This document shows, one piece after another, positions 1-10,570 of a stretch of DNA of 64,000 nt. Source of the DNA: Hevea brasiliensis (Eukaryota > Streptophyta > Magnoliopsida > Malpighiales > Euphorbiaceae); contig NC_079493.1 in assembly GCF_030052815.1 (NCBI RefSeq), positions 60,574,691-60,638,690 of the forward strand, in the 5' to 3' direction. A program made the position numbers and the translations under genes. Each line of letters opens with the position of its first letter. Within the stretch, counting starts at the first letter, position 1. The notes under the pieces are model-generated. The model saw only the letters and a list, made by a program, of their open reading frames with translations. It was not told the DNA's origin and made no database searches.

Positions 1-1846
1 CCTACTTCACAAAAGGTTGTGATAAGTAGAGATGCCACATTTCTTGAACAACAGTTTGTTCAAGAAGGAGGCAAAGGAAGGCAAATAGAGTTAGGATTGG
101 AGAATTCTGACCAACCAACAGATCAGATGGATATAGATCCATCTAGTCAACCTATACCTATTGATGAAACATCTACATATGTTCCTCGTAGAACAACCAG
201 GGTATCTCACCCACCAGTGAGATATGGTTTTCTTCATGAAGAAGAACAAGAGTTGTCTACTCATGAAGAAGTAGATCATGGAGATGATCCACTTACCTAT
301 GAAGAAGCTATATCAGATATAGACTCTTCAAAATGGATTGATGCTATGAAATCTGAGATTGATTCCATGTATAAGAATCAAGTTTGGGATCTTGTTGACC
401 CACCTGAAGGTATTGTACCTATAGGGAACAAATGGGTTTTCAAGAAGAAAATTGGTTCTAATGGAAAGGTAGAGACCTATAAGGCAAGGCTAGTAGCGAA
501 AGGGTTTCGCCAAAGGCAAGGAATAGACTATGAGGAGACTTTCTACTTTGTTGCCATGCTTAAATCAATTAGGATTTTATTAGTAATAGCTGCATACTAT
601 GATTATGAGATTTGGCGGATGGATGTCAAAAGCGACTTTTCTCAATGGAAACATTGAAGAAAACATATACATTGAACAAACTAAGGGATTAGAATCCAAA
701 TAAGGTTCCAACTTATGCAAGCTAAAGCGATCCATTTATGGGTTGAAACAAGCTTGAGGAGTTGGAACATCCGCTTTGATGAAGCCATTAAATCCTTTGG
801 TTTTATCAAAAAGAGGATGAGCCATGTGTATATAAGAAGGTTAGTGACAGTGCTATCACTTTCCTTGTCTTATATGTGGATGACATCGTTGATAGGTAAT
901 GACACAGGTATGTTGACGACTATAAAGGTATGGTTGTCAAATACATTCTTCATGAAAGACTTAGGGGAGGCAACCTATATTCTTGGGATTCGCATCTATA
1001 GAGATAGAGCGAAAAGAATAATAGGTTTATCCCAAAGTCTATACTTGGAAAAGGTGTTAAAGAGGTTTAACATGCTTGATTCCAAGAGAGGATTGTTACC
1101 AGTGAGACATGGTATCCACCTTTCTAAAGAGATGTCTCCAAAGACACCTGAAGAAAGAGATAAGATGGCCAGGATTCCATATGCTTCGGCTATTGGAAGT
1201 TTAATGTATGCAATGTTGTGTACTAGGCCGGATATCGCATATCTTTGTTAGTTTGACTAGCGGTATCAATCCAATCAGTTTGGAATCTTTGGATAGTGTC
1301 AGAATATCCTTAAGTACTTGAGAAGAACTAAGGATTTATTCTTGATATATGGAGGTGGAGACTTGCAATTGGATGGTTATACCGATTACGATTTCCAATC
1401 GATATCGATGATAGAAAGTCTACCTGGATATGTGTTCATTTGTAATGGAGGTGCGATCGGTTGGAAGAGTTCCAAAGCGAGCACGATCGCATATTCCACT
1501 ACCGAGGCCGAGTATATTCTTTGTATCGAATCTTTGCAAAGGAAGCTGTTTGGATAAAGAAGTTCGTGACAGAACTTACAGTAGTTCCTTCCATTGAGTC
1601 AGCTGTTCCATTACACTGTGACAACAATGGAGCAGTCATACAGGCTAAGGAACTAAGGTCTCACCCAAAATCCAAACACATAGAAAGGCACTACCACATT
1701 ATCAGTTGGGCAAGGCGATATAGCCATGCAGAAAAATAACATCAGCTGAAAAAACAGCTGATCCATTCACTAAGCCTTTGTCACAAGCTCAGTTAGACAG
1801 ACATCTTGAGAAGATGGGTCTAAGATATTGTAATGAATGGCTCTAG
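1..1846 (+). pseudogene. Copia pol remnant of A (integrase tail, RT, RNase H)
   Basis: The first 80 bases encode the integrase tail (SRDATF motif). A charged linker follows, then the RT domain (KWVFKKKIGSNGKVETYKAR, near 430-490) running to the TRPDIAY segment near 1228. RNase H follows from about 1318 (DGYTD, then AEY near 1508) and the C-terminal ADPFTKPLSQAQLDRH near 1757-1803. The frame breaks repeatedly: near 630-660 (MDVK then wrong frame), near 690-760, near 860, at 1250 and near 1545. The catalytic YVDD is still encoded at 873-884, but in a different frame from the flanking RT. Compared with D's copy it is the same protein, clearly dead. Homology is certain; the Copia lineage name is not. 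Confidence 0.93.
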
Positions 1847-1847
1847 T

Positions 1848-1860
1848 GCTAGTGGGAGAT
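1848..1860 (+). other. Polypurine tract of A
   Basis: The purine-rich run agtgggaga lies directly before the LTR start TGTTAGTAGT at 1861. The same run, inverted, borders the LTRs of B and D. It would prime plus-strand DNA. Confidence 0.75.
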
Positions 1861-3961
1861 TGTTAGTAGTATGCCCTAGAGCATATCATTTAGTATGTAT
1901 CTTGTACATATTTTTAATAATAAAAGGCATTTCCACTTTTCCGTTTACATAATATATTTATGTGTAATAGAAAAGGTCCATTGATATTTTGTTAGAAATA
2001 TTATTCTTAAGTTGTTAAGAATATGAGTGACAATATTTCTAGTACAAAGTATCATAAATAGGTTCACAATCGAGGATACTTCATAATAAGGACATGACTT
2101 ATCCAGAAAGATTGTATTCATATTTGTTCCCAAGTTATTTATATGAGATATAAATAAGATGGAATGGTGAGTCTCATGCCATATAACAAATATGATAGGC
2201 ACTTATAAATGATAAGTAGGCGAACCGGTGACACTTATGACAAGCACATGGAGTTTACTCTTGTCAATGTTTTGTCATAAATCATATCGATGCATATAAT
2301 CTTTAGACTGAGATAGCACAGTTATCTTGTATATAGGTAGTTTGAGTTTGATCTGCTTTCATACTTGTACTATGTATGGGTATATGGGCATGTGTTGGCT
2401 CACGCTAGTTATATATGGAGGTAGGTGTTGATCAAGATGGAATCTGTTCCTCTAAGTAAATAGAGTTAAAATCCTATGTTCATTTAATTGTTCTTGATGT
2501 TTCAAGTTCTGGCAGACAGATAGATTTATTCGTAAAAGAGTTTACGATGAGAAAAATCTTTTAATCAAGAACTGGAATTAAAAGAGAACATAATATTCAT
2601 AGCAAATGGAGTTTGACATAAACCATGACTCTAGCTTGAGTTGGGATTTTGTATGAGAGAGATTCTAGTGCATGGTAACATATGATTATAGGTTCATTTA
2701 AGGTAAACCTTATTACTAATTGGGTGGCCATGGCATGCTATGCTAGGTGTTAACCATGGTCTATGAGGTTCATAAAATGATTTAGAGAAATCATTTATGG
2801 TAAGAAAGAGTTCGATGATATTAAGAGTTGATATCATGTCTCATTGCCAATTAGTGATGAGCCTAGTAAGTCACACACATACACAAGTTATCACCTATTT
2901 AAATATGATTTAATTAATTAATTAAAGAGTTTAATTGATTAATTAAATAGATTTGGTTTGCAATTAAATTGCAAAGTCCCTAGCATGACTTGAAACCAAA
3001 TCTAGATTATTGGATGTGTAGTATAAATTAAATTTATATTTAAAGTGTTTAAATATGAATTTAATTGATGAGAAATTAATTAATAGAGATTAATTAATTA
3101 ATTTATATTTGATATAAATTAATTAGAAGAAGAAAATAATTATTTTGGGTTAAGAACTCAAAATTAAGACACGAGGCATTTTGGTCATTTCACGATTGTG
3201 ACACGTGGCACCATGAGATGGTGACACATGGCATAACACATAAGCTTGCCAAATGTTTTTTTAATCATGTAAGATGATTAAAATCAAGATTAAATATAGG
3301 TTTGACACTTGGCACAATGTGATTGGGTCACTTAAACCTAGAGCTAATCAAAAGGTGACATGTGGCTAGGGTTTAATGTGTTAACCTAGCTATTTAAGTG
3401 TGGTTATGAAAAGAAAACATAACCAGCAGCCTCTCCTCTCAATTGTCACGCCACTTTGAGCCTCTCCAGCTATTTCTCTTCATCTCTCATCAATTCAAAG
3501 AGATTAGCCATCAATCTCTTGAATTACGAACACTAGAAATTGTTTCTAGTGTCCTGTTTACATCTTTAGTCTCTTAAAAGGCAGAACTTGAATTTCTAAT
3601 TAATAGAAAAGGCTTTAGAAGCTGTTCAAGGGCTGCCATAGGTGTTCTTGGTGTGGACAAGCTAGAGGGACAACATCTGGTGTCCTGAAGACGAATCTCA
3701 AAGGCGCAGAACACTGCAAAGACATCAAGAGGTTAGTGTAATCGTTCTTGATTTAATCTAGGGTTCTAAAATTAATTTGATTAATTTTAAAATCTTAAAT
3801 GGCAAATACAGATCCAAAAACATATTAAAAGAGTTTTAATATGTTGTTTATCATTGAAATTAAATAGATAAAAATAAATCTTGCATGGTGCATGTGACCC
3901 TAGGTGAAAATTTTTGAATTCAATGGTATAATCTTGTGTTTTTCACGCTTCCGTTCCTTCA
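1861..3961 (+). repeat. 3' LTR of A (Copia, about 2.1 kb)
   Basis: The LTR runs from TGTTAGTAGTATGCC to ccgttccttca, 2101 bp, long for a Copia LTR. It is homologous along its length to the LTRs of B (31949-34045), C (34684-36762) and D (36822-38930 and 55663-58351). An AT-rich stretch of attaa repeats lies at about 2910-3110. No coding potential is seen. Confidence 0.92.
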
Positions 3962-4268
3962 ATGGGAACCTCAATTACCCTTCTCTGGAGTCCCAAAAAT
4001 TATTTTATAATTTTTCCCCCGGGTCTAGGGCTCCTCGTTGCAGAACCGCAACTTCCCTCCGGTTACCCATCGCTTGGGCACCGGCTCGTTTTGCTTGGTT
4101 GTATTTTATTTTTAAAATTTTTACTAAGTGTTTCTTATTAATATTTGAGTTAATTATGGTTCCTGACTTTAGTTTAAATATTTTTTTTCCGGACGTTCTA
4201 GCTGTCCGGACCGACACCGGTCACCGGAACAGTAGGATGTACGGAGTTGCTACGGGGAGGATGTTACA
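3962..4268 (-). repeat. Start of the 3' LTR of F
   Basis: Read on the minus strand it begins TGTAACATCCTCC, the same start as the LTR ending at 12113, and matches about 11807-12113. It is interrupted at 3961 by element A, so the rest lies beyond A, outside the window. Confidence 0.88.
4051..4096 (-). promoter_or_regulatory. 5S-rRNA-like block in F 3' LTR
   Basis: On the minus strand the block carries a degenerate box-A-like part (gcaaaacgagcc) and then gatgggtaacc, three bases and gggaagt. Plant 5S rRNA has agttaagcgtgc and gatgggtgacc, tcct, gggaagt in the same order. Whether it is a working polymerase III promoter is not known. Confidence 0.4.
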
Positions 4269-4285
4269 ACTCTTCCCCTCTAATT
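4269..4285 (-). other. Polypurine tract of F
   Basis: The minus strand reads agaggggaagagt directly before the LTR start at 4268. It is positioned as the plus-strand primer. Confidence 0.7.
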
Positions 4286-4627
4286 TAAATTTCGTTCTCG
4301 AAATTTACCTGACTTAAGTAATCGGGGAGTTGCTACCTTCTTGTTTCTTCATTTCCTTGTATCGCCTCATCGATTATGCAGGTTTGGCTCTTCCTGAGCT
4401 TCCATAGCATATACTTGTGGTGCCACCCTGACTTCGGGCTTTTCAACTGTCTCAGAAACAATCTTCTGTGTAATGTCAGCCGTTTTTTCTCTACCCGATC
4501 TTTTACCCCTTTGAACTATAGGGGAAGGTCTATCAACTTGTACCGGAGCTATTAAACCACTCCTCTAAGGGCAATCTTTTATGAAATGATCCGTAGCCCC
4601 ACATTTGAAAAACTCTCCAGTTAACAG
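4286..4627 (-). pseudogene. Post-gag remnant joining gag to the pol tail
   Basis: Reading on from the gag stop, the minus strand gives a second zinc-knuckle-like stretch (FFKCGATDHFIKDC, where the family would have CFKCG), then a basic and proline-containing tail ending near VYAMEAQEE. A few residues later KFRERNLN resembles the extreme C-terminus of pol (compare KFQDEIYFRG before J's LTR). In full-length relatives, protease, RT, RNase H and integrase lie between these two points, so about 3 kb or more is missing. Confidence 0.6.
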
Positions 4628-5590
4628 TCAACACTCCCCTCTGTGTCTTCTACCACAATGCATACATTCAGGCACTGGGGTTGATCCCCTTGTTATTGTG
4701 CCCGGAGAACTAGCTATAGATATCCCAATCTGGCCTCTGTGGCCTTGTGTCTGATCTTGTGAACTAGAACCCTTAAACTTCTTACTATCAGTTGGTATAC
4801 TTGACTGTCCTGGGCCCCTCTTCTGCTGTCTCTCCCTTCTGGTCTGCCCACTGATTCTTATCTTTTCAACCTTTATTGCAGCTTCCACTAGCTTGGTAAA
4901 TTCTGTGATTCCCAAGGCAGTGAGCTGGATCTTGATGTTGTCATTTAGTCCCTCTTCAAATCTCTTGCACCTTTCAGCTTCATTAGGGACTATCTCCCTT
5001 CCATAACGGCTCAATCTTACGAATTCCTTCTCATATTCGGCCACTGATAACTGTCTCTGCCTCAGGTTAATAAATTCCCTTCTTCTCTCTTCTAGGTATA
5101 CAGTACCCACATATTTCTTCTTAAATTCTGAGAGAAAGAAGTCCCAAGTTACAGCTTCTGGCTGCACTTCACTGGACACAGTGTCCCACCACTCATAAGC
5201 ATCATCTTGCAACAAAGATATGGCAGCTTTCAGGTTTTGCTCTGGAGTGCAGTGGAGTTGTTTTAAGACTCTGCCTGTTCTATTCAACCAATTCTCGGCT
5301 GCCACCGAGTCATCTTCTCTCTTGCCATAGAAATCCACCGCCCCAAACTTTCTTAGCCTTTCCAAGTGTGATTTCTGCTGTGGAGCTGGTGGTGGTGGTG
5401 GTGGTGCTGGCATTACCCCGGCCATTTGTCTAAAGAAGTCGGCCATTTGTTGGAACATGGCCTGTGGAGGCTGAGCAGGCTCTGCTTGAGCTGGCGGAGC
5501 AGATTCTCTCATGCCCCCAGTCTCAGCTGCTGCAGGTGGAGCATGACTCTCTACTTCCTCCTCGACGGCTCTCTGAGATGAGGGATCCAT
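4628..5590 (-). pseudogene. gag of F (Retrotrans_gag, nearly intact)
   Basis: Starting at ATG 5590 (MDPSSQRAVEEE), 320 residues are open. Residues 1-80 are proline- and glutamine-rich, with a run of prolines near 65. Residues 85-250 are the capsid-like Retrotrans_gag region, with AENWLNRTGRVLKQL, EWWDTV and the FINLRQRQLSVAEYEKEF block. The tail holds a first zinc knuckle, CMHCGRRHRGEC, followed at once by a TGA where relatives have tryptophan. The stop removes the second knuckle. The protein would package element RNA. It is the best preserved frame in the left half of the window and closely resembles the gag of H. Confidence 0.9.
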
Positions 5591-5696
5591 ATCCTATTCA
5601 AAATAAGAAAAATAAACAGATCTGTGTTAGTGTCACCTCGACTCTTACAAATGCAATGCATGGTATGGACTCAATCTAGGCCCAGAAACGCCTAAA
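5591..5696 (-). other. Leader of F between primer site and gag
   Basis: About 106 bp of untranslated leader, similar to the leader of H at 24221-24330 (both include the stretch acaaatgcaatgcatggtat). No other signal is seen. Confidence 0.6.
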
Positions 5697-5712
5697 CCGT
5701 GCTCTGATACCA
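5697..5712 (-). other. Primer binding site of F (tRNA-iMet)
   Basis: The minus strand reads TGGTATCAGAGCACGG five bases after the LTR end. The first 12 bases pair with the 3' end of plant initiator tRNA-Met. Confidence 0.88.
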
Positions 5713-5717
5713 CTAAA

Positions 5718-7384
5718 TGTGACACCCCTTACCCGACTACAGTGTAGCCGAGCAAGTTATGCCACTCAGTGTGCCGGAGCACTCTATTTTATCTTAATGC
5801 ATTTTTATCATAGTTTTGAAAATAACTTGTGAAATATAATTCATTTAAGCCATTTATTGAAATTATAATTTATTTAAGGTTCCGAGAATTTTAAAGAAAA
5901 TCCGGCAGAGTACCGGCTAAAAATAGAGAAAACATTTCTTCGGAACCTGTGAAAAACACTTCCTATATTCATTTTCCATCATCTCAACTCCATTTATCAA
6001 ATTCTCAACAATGTTCAATCTCAGTTCTCATTCATCCATCTCATATGATACCATGCATAATTCATATATAAACATTCACTTTTCCATTTACAACCACACT
6101 TTTCATTATTTACATGAATATCAAAATACATTACATAAGTTCAAATACATATGAGAAAATAAAATCAATTACAAAATACCAAAATGACATCTAGCGTCCT
6201 ACCAATGCACTGCTGACAGTGAGGTGACACAGACACTATGCAGAACTGTGAACTGCCTTACCGAATCTGTGGTCTACCGGCCCTCTGTCCAATCTTCAGT
6301 ACCTACGCGTTGCAAAAGCGACACGCTAAGCATAAAGCTTAGTGGTGCAAATAATAGAATAGAAAGAAATAATATGCAAATAGAAATCATAATTTCTTAG
6401 CCATTGTGTTCATAAGAACTGAATAATTACCAACTTAATGTTTAGTCGAGGGCTAATCTTGTTTTATGATATTAACTTCTTCATGACTTTTAAGTTTCTT
6501 TGTATTCTATCGTAATCATTCCTGATATTTAGTTTTCGTATTTTCTTTAACAATCAGTTCAATTACAGTTATACTTTTCCATGCCCAAGTAACCTATACA
6601 AATTGACCGGACTGGATAAATGGGTAAACTAGCACTGGGTACCAAGTACCTCGGGCCGTCACACCATCGGTCTCAATGTGTCTCCCGGTGTGCAAACAGA
6701 ATGGCTAATAAGCCATATAAGCAATAAGGCATAAAGCCAGGTAAAACATCATAATCAGTATAGCCATAGGCTATCACATCCTGAGAATGGCAATGAAGCC
6801 ATACATCATACGCAGATCGCTATCAGAACCCTATTGGCATGCCAACCTATCCAAACCAATCACATTAGGCCTACTAGGGCATTTGATACTTTTGAATTCT
6901 TCAATTTTTGAATTTCAAGTTTTTATGTCACTATTCACTTCAATTGTCAACAAAAAGTTGACTTTTGCATAGAACATAGGTGCATTGGTTTTAACACTCC
7001 CAATGTACCCCATTTTACATTTAAAACTTGTTAGTTTTGGTCACTTTCTCAAAGCTTAGGTCATTTTGGCAAAATTGCCAATTTTTGGTTTTGGTGTCAC
7101 TATTCACCTCATTGGTCAACAAAAATGTTGACTTTTGGATAGAAAATATGTACATTGACTTTGGCACTCCCAATATACCACATTTGGCATTCAAAACTTG
7201 TTGGCATTAAGTGTTAATACCATTTCTAAGTTTAAACCCACACAAGCAGAATTTTCAGTTTTGGTGAGTCAACTTCACTGTTCCATTGGACACTGTTACT
7301 GTTGGAATTTGAAGAAATGTAAAACATAAAAGTTGTTCCTTATTTTGTCTAGTTGAATCTCCTTTTTTGAATCACTCCATTTGG
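5718..7384 (-). repeat. 5' LTR of F, 3' half
   Basis: Begins (plus strand) tgtgacaccccttacccg, next to the primer site, and runs to 7384, where M begins. It matches, inverted, M positions from about 9113 to 10537. The two halves of F's LTR (this and 10571-12113) add up to about 3.2 kb, but about 158 bp present in M at 8955-9112 is missing between them. Confidence 0.85.
6321..6349 (-). other. Conserved LTR hairpin, F
   Basis: The bases read cgctaagcataaagcttagtg on the plus strand. The arms ctaagc and gcttag form a short stem beside gcaccac. The same hairpin recurs in M, L, H, J and K. Confidence 0.5.
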
Positions 7385-7554
7385 TGTAACACCCTCCCGG
7401 TAACCACTCCGTACGTCCTACTGTTCCGGTGACCGGTGTCGGTCCGGACAGCTAGAACGTCCGGAAAAATATTTAAACTAAAGTCAAGAACCATAATTAA
7501 CTCAAATATTAATAAGAAACACTTAGTAAAAATTTTAGAAGTAAAATACAACCA

Positions 7555-7600
7555 AGTAAAACGAGCCGGTGCCCAAGCGATGGGTAACCGGAGGGAAGTT
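7555..7600 (+). promoter_or_regulatory. 5S-rRNA-like block in M
   Basis: Reads agtaaaacgagcc, then gatgggtaacc, gga, gggaagt. It is in the same place as in F and L, about 170 bp from the LTR start. Confidence 0.42.
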
Positions 7601-8040
7601 GCGGTTCTCGCAACGAGAAACCCTAGACCCGGGGAAAAAATTGTAAAATAATTTTTGGGACTCCAGAGAAGGGTTACTGAGGTTCCCATGGCATTAGAAT
7701 GCCAAGAAAATACCTAGAAAAATTTTTCAATCGGTACAGACAATTTTGACCCGTTAAGCCAAACGGAGGGCATTTTGGTCATTTCGCCTTCAGAGGTGAT
7801 TTTTGGCCAACTTGTCCAGTTGAGTAAATAATTAATATGACATAAAATATGAATTAATGTTGATGAAAAATTTATTAAAAATGAGAAATGAAAATAAGAA
7901 AACAAAAGTAAGAAGAAAAGTAAGTAAATAGGAATTATGATGTCATTAAGAAAAACTATGACCAATCAAAATTTAGTCATTATTTGACTAACTAATAAAG
8001 AGATAAAAGAAGACCTAAACAATTAAAAAACCAGCTGCTT

Positions 8041-8066
8041 TCTTCTTCTTCTTCTTCCTTAAAAAC
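8041..8066 (+). repeat. TTC microsatellite in M
   Basis: A short run of ttc repeats in the LTR. Its inverted counterpart (gaa repeats) is at 11440-11457 in F. Confidence 0.7.
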
Positions 8067-9855
8067 GTGATCCTCTCTTCTTCCTCCCTCCATGAAAATT
8101 TTCTTTCATTACCTCCATTTCCCATGAGTTTCCACCACTAAACCCTAACCCCTTTCATTAAACCTTGACCATATCACTTGGAGAAGCTTTTGGCAGCCAA
8201 GGAAAGGAAGAAAAGTGAGGTTTAGGGCTTTGGAAATTCTGCCCAAACAAGGTTAGTGCACTTATACCCATTAAACTCTTTAATTCCATGATTTTGGACT
8301 TGAACTTAGTAAGATTTGTAGTTTAAATGAACAAAAAACCTATGGGTATGAACACTTCAATTTCGGCAGCCCTAAGAAGAAACAATAAGGGAGTGTTTTG
8401 AATGTTTTTAATGGACTTAGCATGAGTTGGAGATTGTATTTAAGTTATATAATTACCTAGATGTGTAACTAGGGTGCTAAAGGAGGTTTATGGGTAAATT
8501 GCCTTGGACACTAGGGTTTTGAGGCATGAAAAAGTGACTTGGCTGACCAACCTATTAAAGAACACTCTAATGGTCAATAAGTGACCATTTTGGATATGTT
8601 GACCATAATTAGAACTGAAAAATGGTAGGGTAAAGTGAAAGTGAAATCTGCCCTAGGACAGCATAGGGACTGAAAATTCAGTCCCTTTGCACAGCCATAA
8701 CTTGGGCTGTGTTAGTCCAATTGGTGTTTGGCCAATTGGACATGAAACTAGGCTTATAATGGCACATTTTTGCTGAAGAAACCCTGCCCAAAAGACCAAA
8801 GCAAAAGGACCAAAACTCAGCTCCAATCCGGATACCCTGCACTGAATTCTGCAGAATTTGCCAAATGAACAGTAACTGTTCATTTGGCCATAACTCACTG
8901 TAGATTTGGTCAATTGGCCTGAAATTTTTACAGCAACAAGTTAAGACATAGACAAACAACTTTTATGAAGGAACCTACCCCAAATTATGGCCAGAACCCA
9001 TTCAACCAAGTGACTCAAGTTACTGTTCATGCACTGTAGATATGGTAAATTTCTGCAGAATGCATATCCGGACACCTTGGGTTTTTGAGCCATATCTGGA
9101 GCTACAAAACTCCAAATGGAGTGATTCAAAAAAGGAAATTCAACTAGACAAAATAAGGAACAACTTTCATGTTTTACATTTCTTCAAATTCCAACAGTAA
9201 CAGTGTCCAATGGAACAGTAAAGTTGACTCACCAAAACTGAAATTTTCTGCTTGTGTGGGTTACACTTTGAAATGGTATTAACACGTAATGCCAACAAGT
9301 TTTAAACACCAAATGTGGTATGTTGGGAGTGCCAAAGTCAATGTACACATTTTTATTCTAAAAGTCAACATTTTTGTTGACTAATGATGAATAGTGACAC
9401 CAAAAAAGTTGAAATTCACAAATTGAAAAATTTAAAAGTTTCAAATGCCCTAGTATACCTAACAAGATTGGTTTGGATAGTTTGGCATGCCAATAGGGTT
9501 CAGTTAGCGATCGCACATGGCAAAAATGCCATTCTGTGATTTCATGGCTTTTAGCCATTCTGACTTTGCATTGATACTTGGCCTTGAGCCTGATATTATT
9601 TACAGTTTGTTAGCTGTTCTGTTGCACACCGGGAGATGCATATGTGACCGATGGTGTGACGGCCCGAGGTACTAGGTACCCAGTGCCAGTTTACCCGTTA
9701 TCCAGTCCAGTCGTCTAGTGTAGGTTACTTGGGCAACCAAATGAATGAAAGTAAACAAGTTACTGAATTAATGTATACATAACCATACTAAACAAATGAA
9801 TTATACACATTCACTATATATTCGTTTTCTTGCTATTTTCTTTTATTATATTATT

Positions 9856-9890
9856 GCACCACTAAGCATTATTGCTTAGCGCGTTGCTTT
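9856..9890 (+). other. Conserved LTR hairpin, M
   Basis: gcaccactaagcattattgc with gcttagcgcg gives a stem ctaagca/tgcttag with a short loop. It lies about 650 bp before the LTR end. Its position next to a long AT-rich stretch would suit the transcribed R/U5 part, but no transcript data are available. Confidence 0.5.
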
Positions 9891-10570
9891 TGCCACGCGT
9901 AGGTACTGGAGATCCCGATCGCGAGCCCAGTAGACCACAGACTGGGTGAGTCCATCCGGCAGTTCTGCTCAGTGTCCGTGTCACCTCACTACCTGCAGTG
10001 CATCGGTAGGGCACTAGGTGTCATTTTGTTATTTTGTAATTAAATTTTTATTTTCTCATATGTATTTGGGATTATGTAATGTATTTTGAGGTTCATGTAA
10101 ATAATAAAGATTTATGGTCATGTATGGTATTAATTTGAGTATTAAATGGTTGTTTATATATGAGAACCCTGAGAAAGGGATGTTTTGAGAAATGAAAAGG
10201 TTGTTGAGGCCTGAAATTGACGAATTATTGAGATATTGATATTGAGTTTTATTGATGATATTGGAGTTGAGAATGAATGAAATTGTATATTGGAAGTGTT
10301 TTTAACAGGTTCCGAAGAACTGTTTTCTCTATTTTTAGCCGGTACTCCGCTGAATTTTCCTTCAAATCTTCGGAACCTCAAATGAATAATACTTTTGATA
10401 AATGGTTAAAATAAATCATATTTCATAAATTAACTTCAAAAGCATGACACAAATTAAGTAAGGTATATTAGAGTGTGCCAGTACATCGTGTGGCATTACT
10501 TACTCGGGTATACTGTACACGGGTAAGGGGTGTCACATTTAGTGGTATCAGAGCACGGTTTAGTGGTATC

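Larger units (their letters stand above)
1..3961 (+). mobile_element. Element A: 3' part of a Ty1/copia retrotransposon
   Basis: This is the 3' portion of a Copia element: integrase tail, RT, RNase H, polypurine tract and a complete 3' LTR. The 5' part lies left of the window. It ends at ...ccttca, and the flanking atggg (3962-3966) would be the right-hand 5 bp target duplication. The flank continues as the LTR of element F, because the same sequence is uninterrupted near 11804-11820. A is therefore inserted in F's 3' LTR. The same family recurs as B, C and D. Confidence 0.93.
7385..10570 (+). mobile_element. M: inverted LTR plus primer site inside F's 5' LTR
   Basis: A complete LTR, TGTAACACCCTCCCGG to ggggtgtcaca (7385-10537, 3153 bp), is followed by tttag and the primer site TGGTATCAGAGCACGG (10543-10558). 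It then stops: within 12 bases the sequence changes to F's LTR in the opposite orientation. No gag or second LTR is present, so this is an LTR plus strong-stop-sized fragment, not an ordinary solo LTR. I see no matching target duplication. The host LTR has lost about 158 bp at the junction. It could be a truncated insertion or an aberrant recombination product. Confidence 0.8.

Noticed and set aside
7436..7651. A 70-72 codon frame near the LTR start in M, also at 4005-4217 and 11844-12062
   Set aside because: It begins with GTG, covers the conserved palindrome and the 5S-like block, and is open because those noncoding blocks are conserved. No family resemblance.
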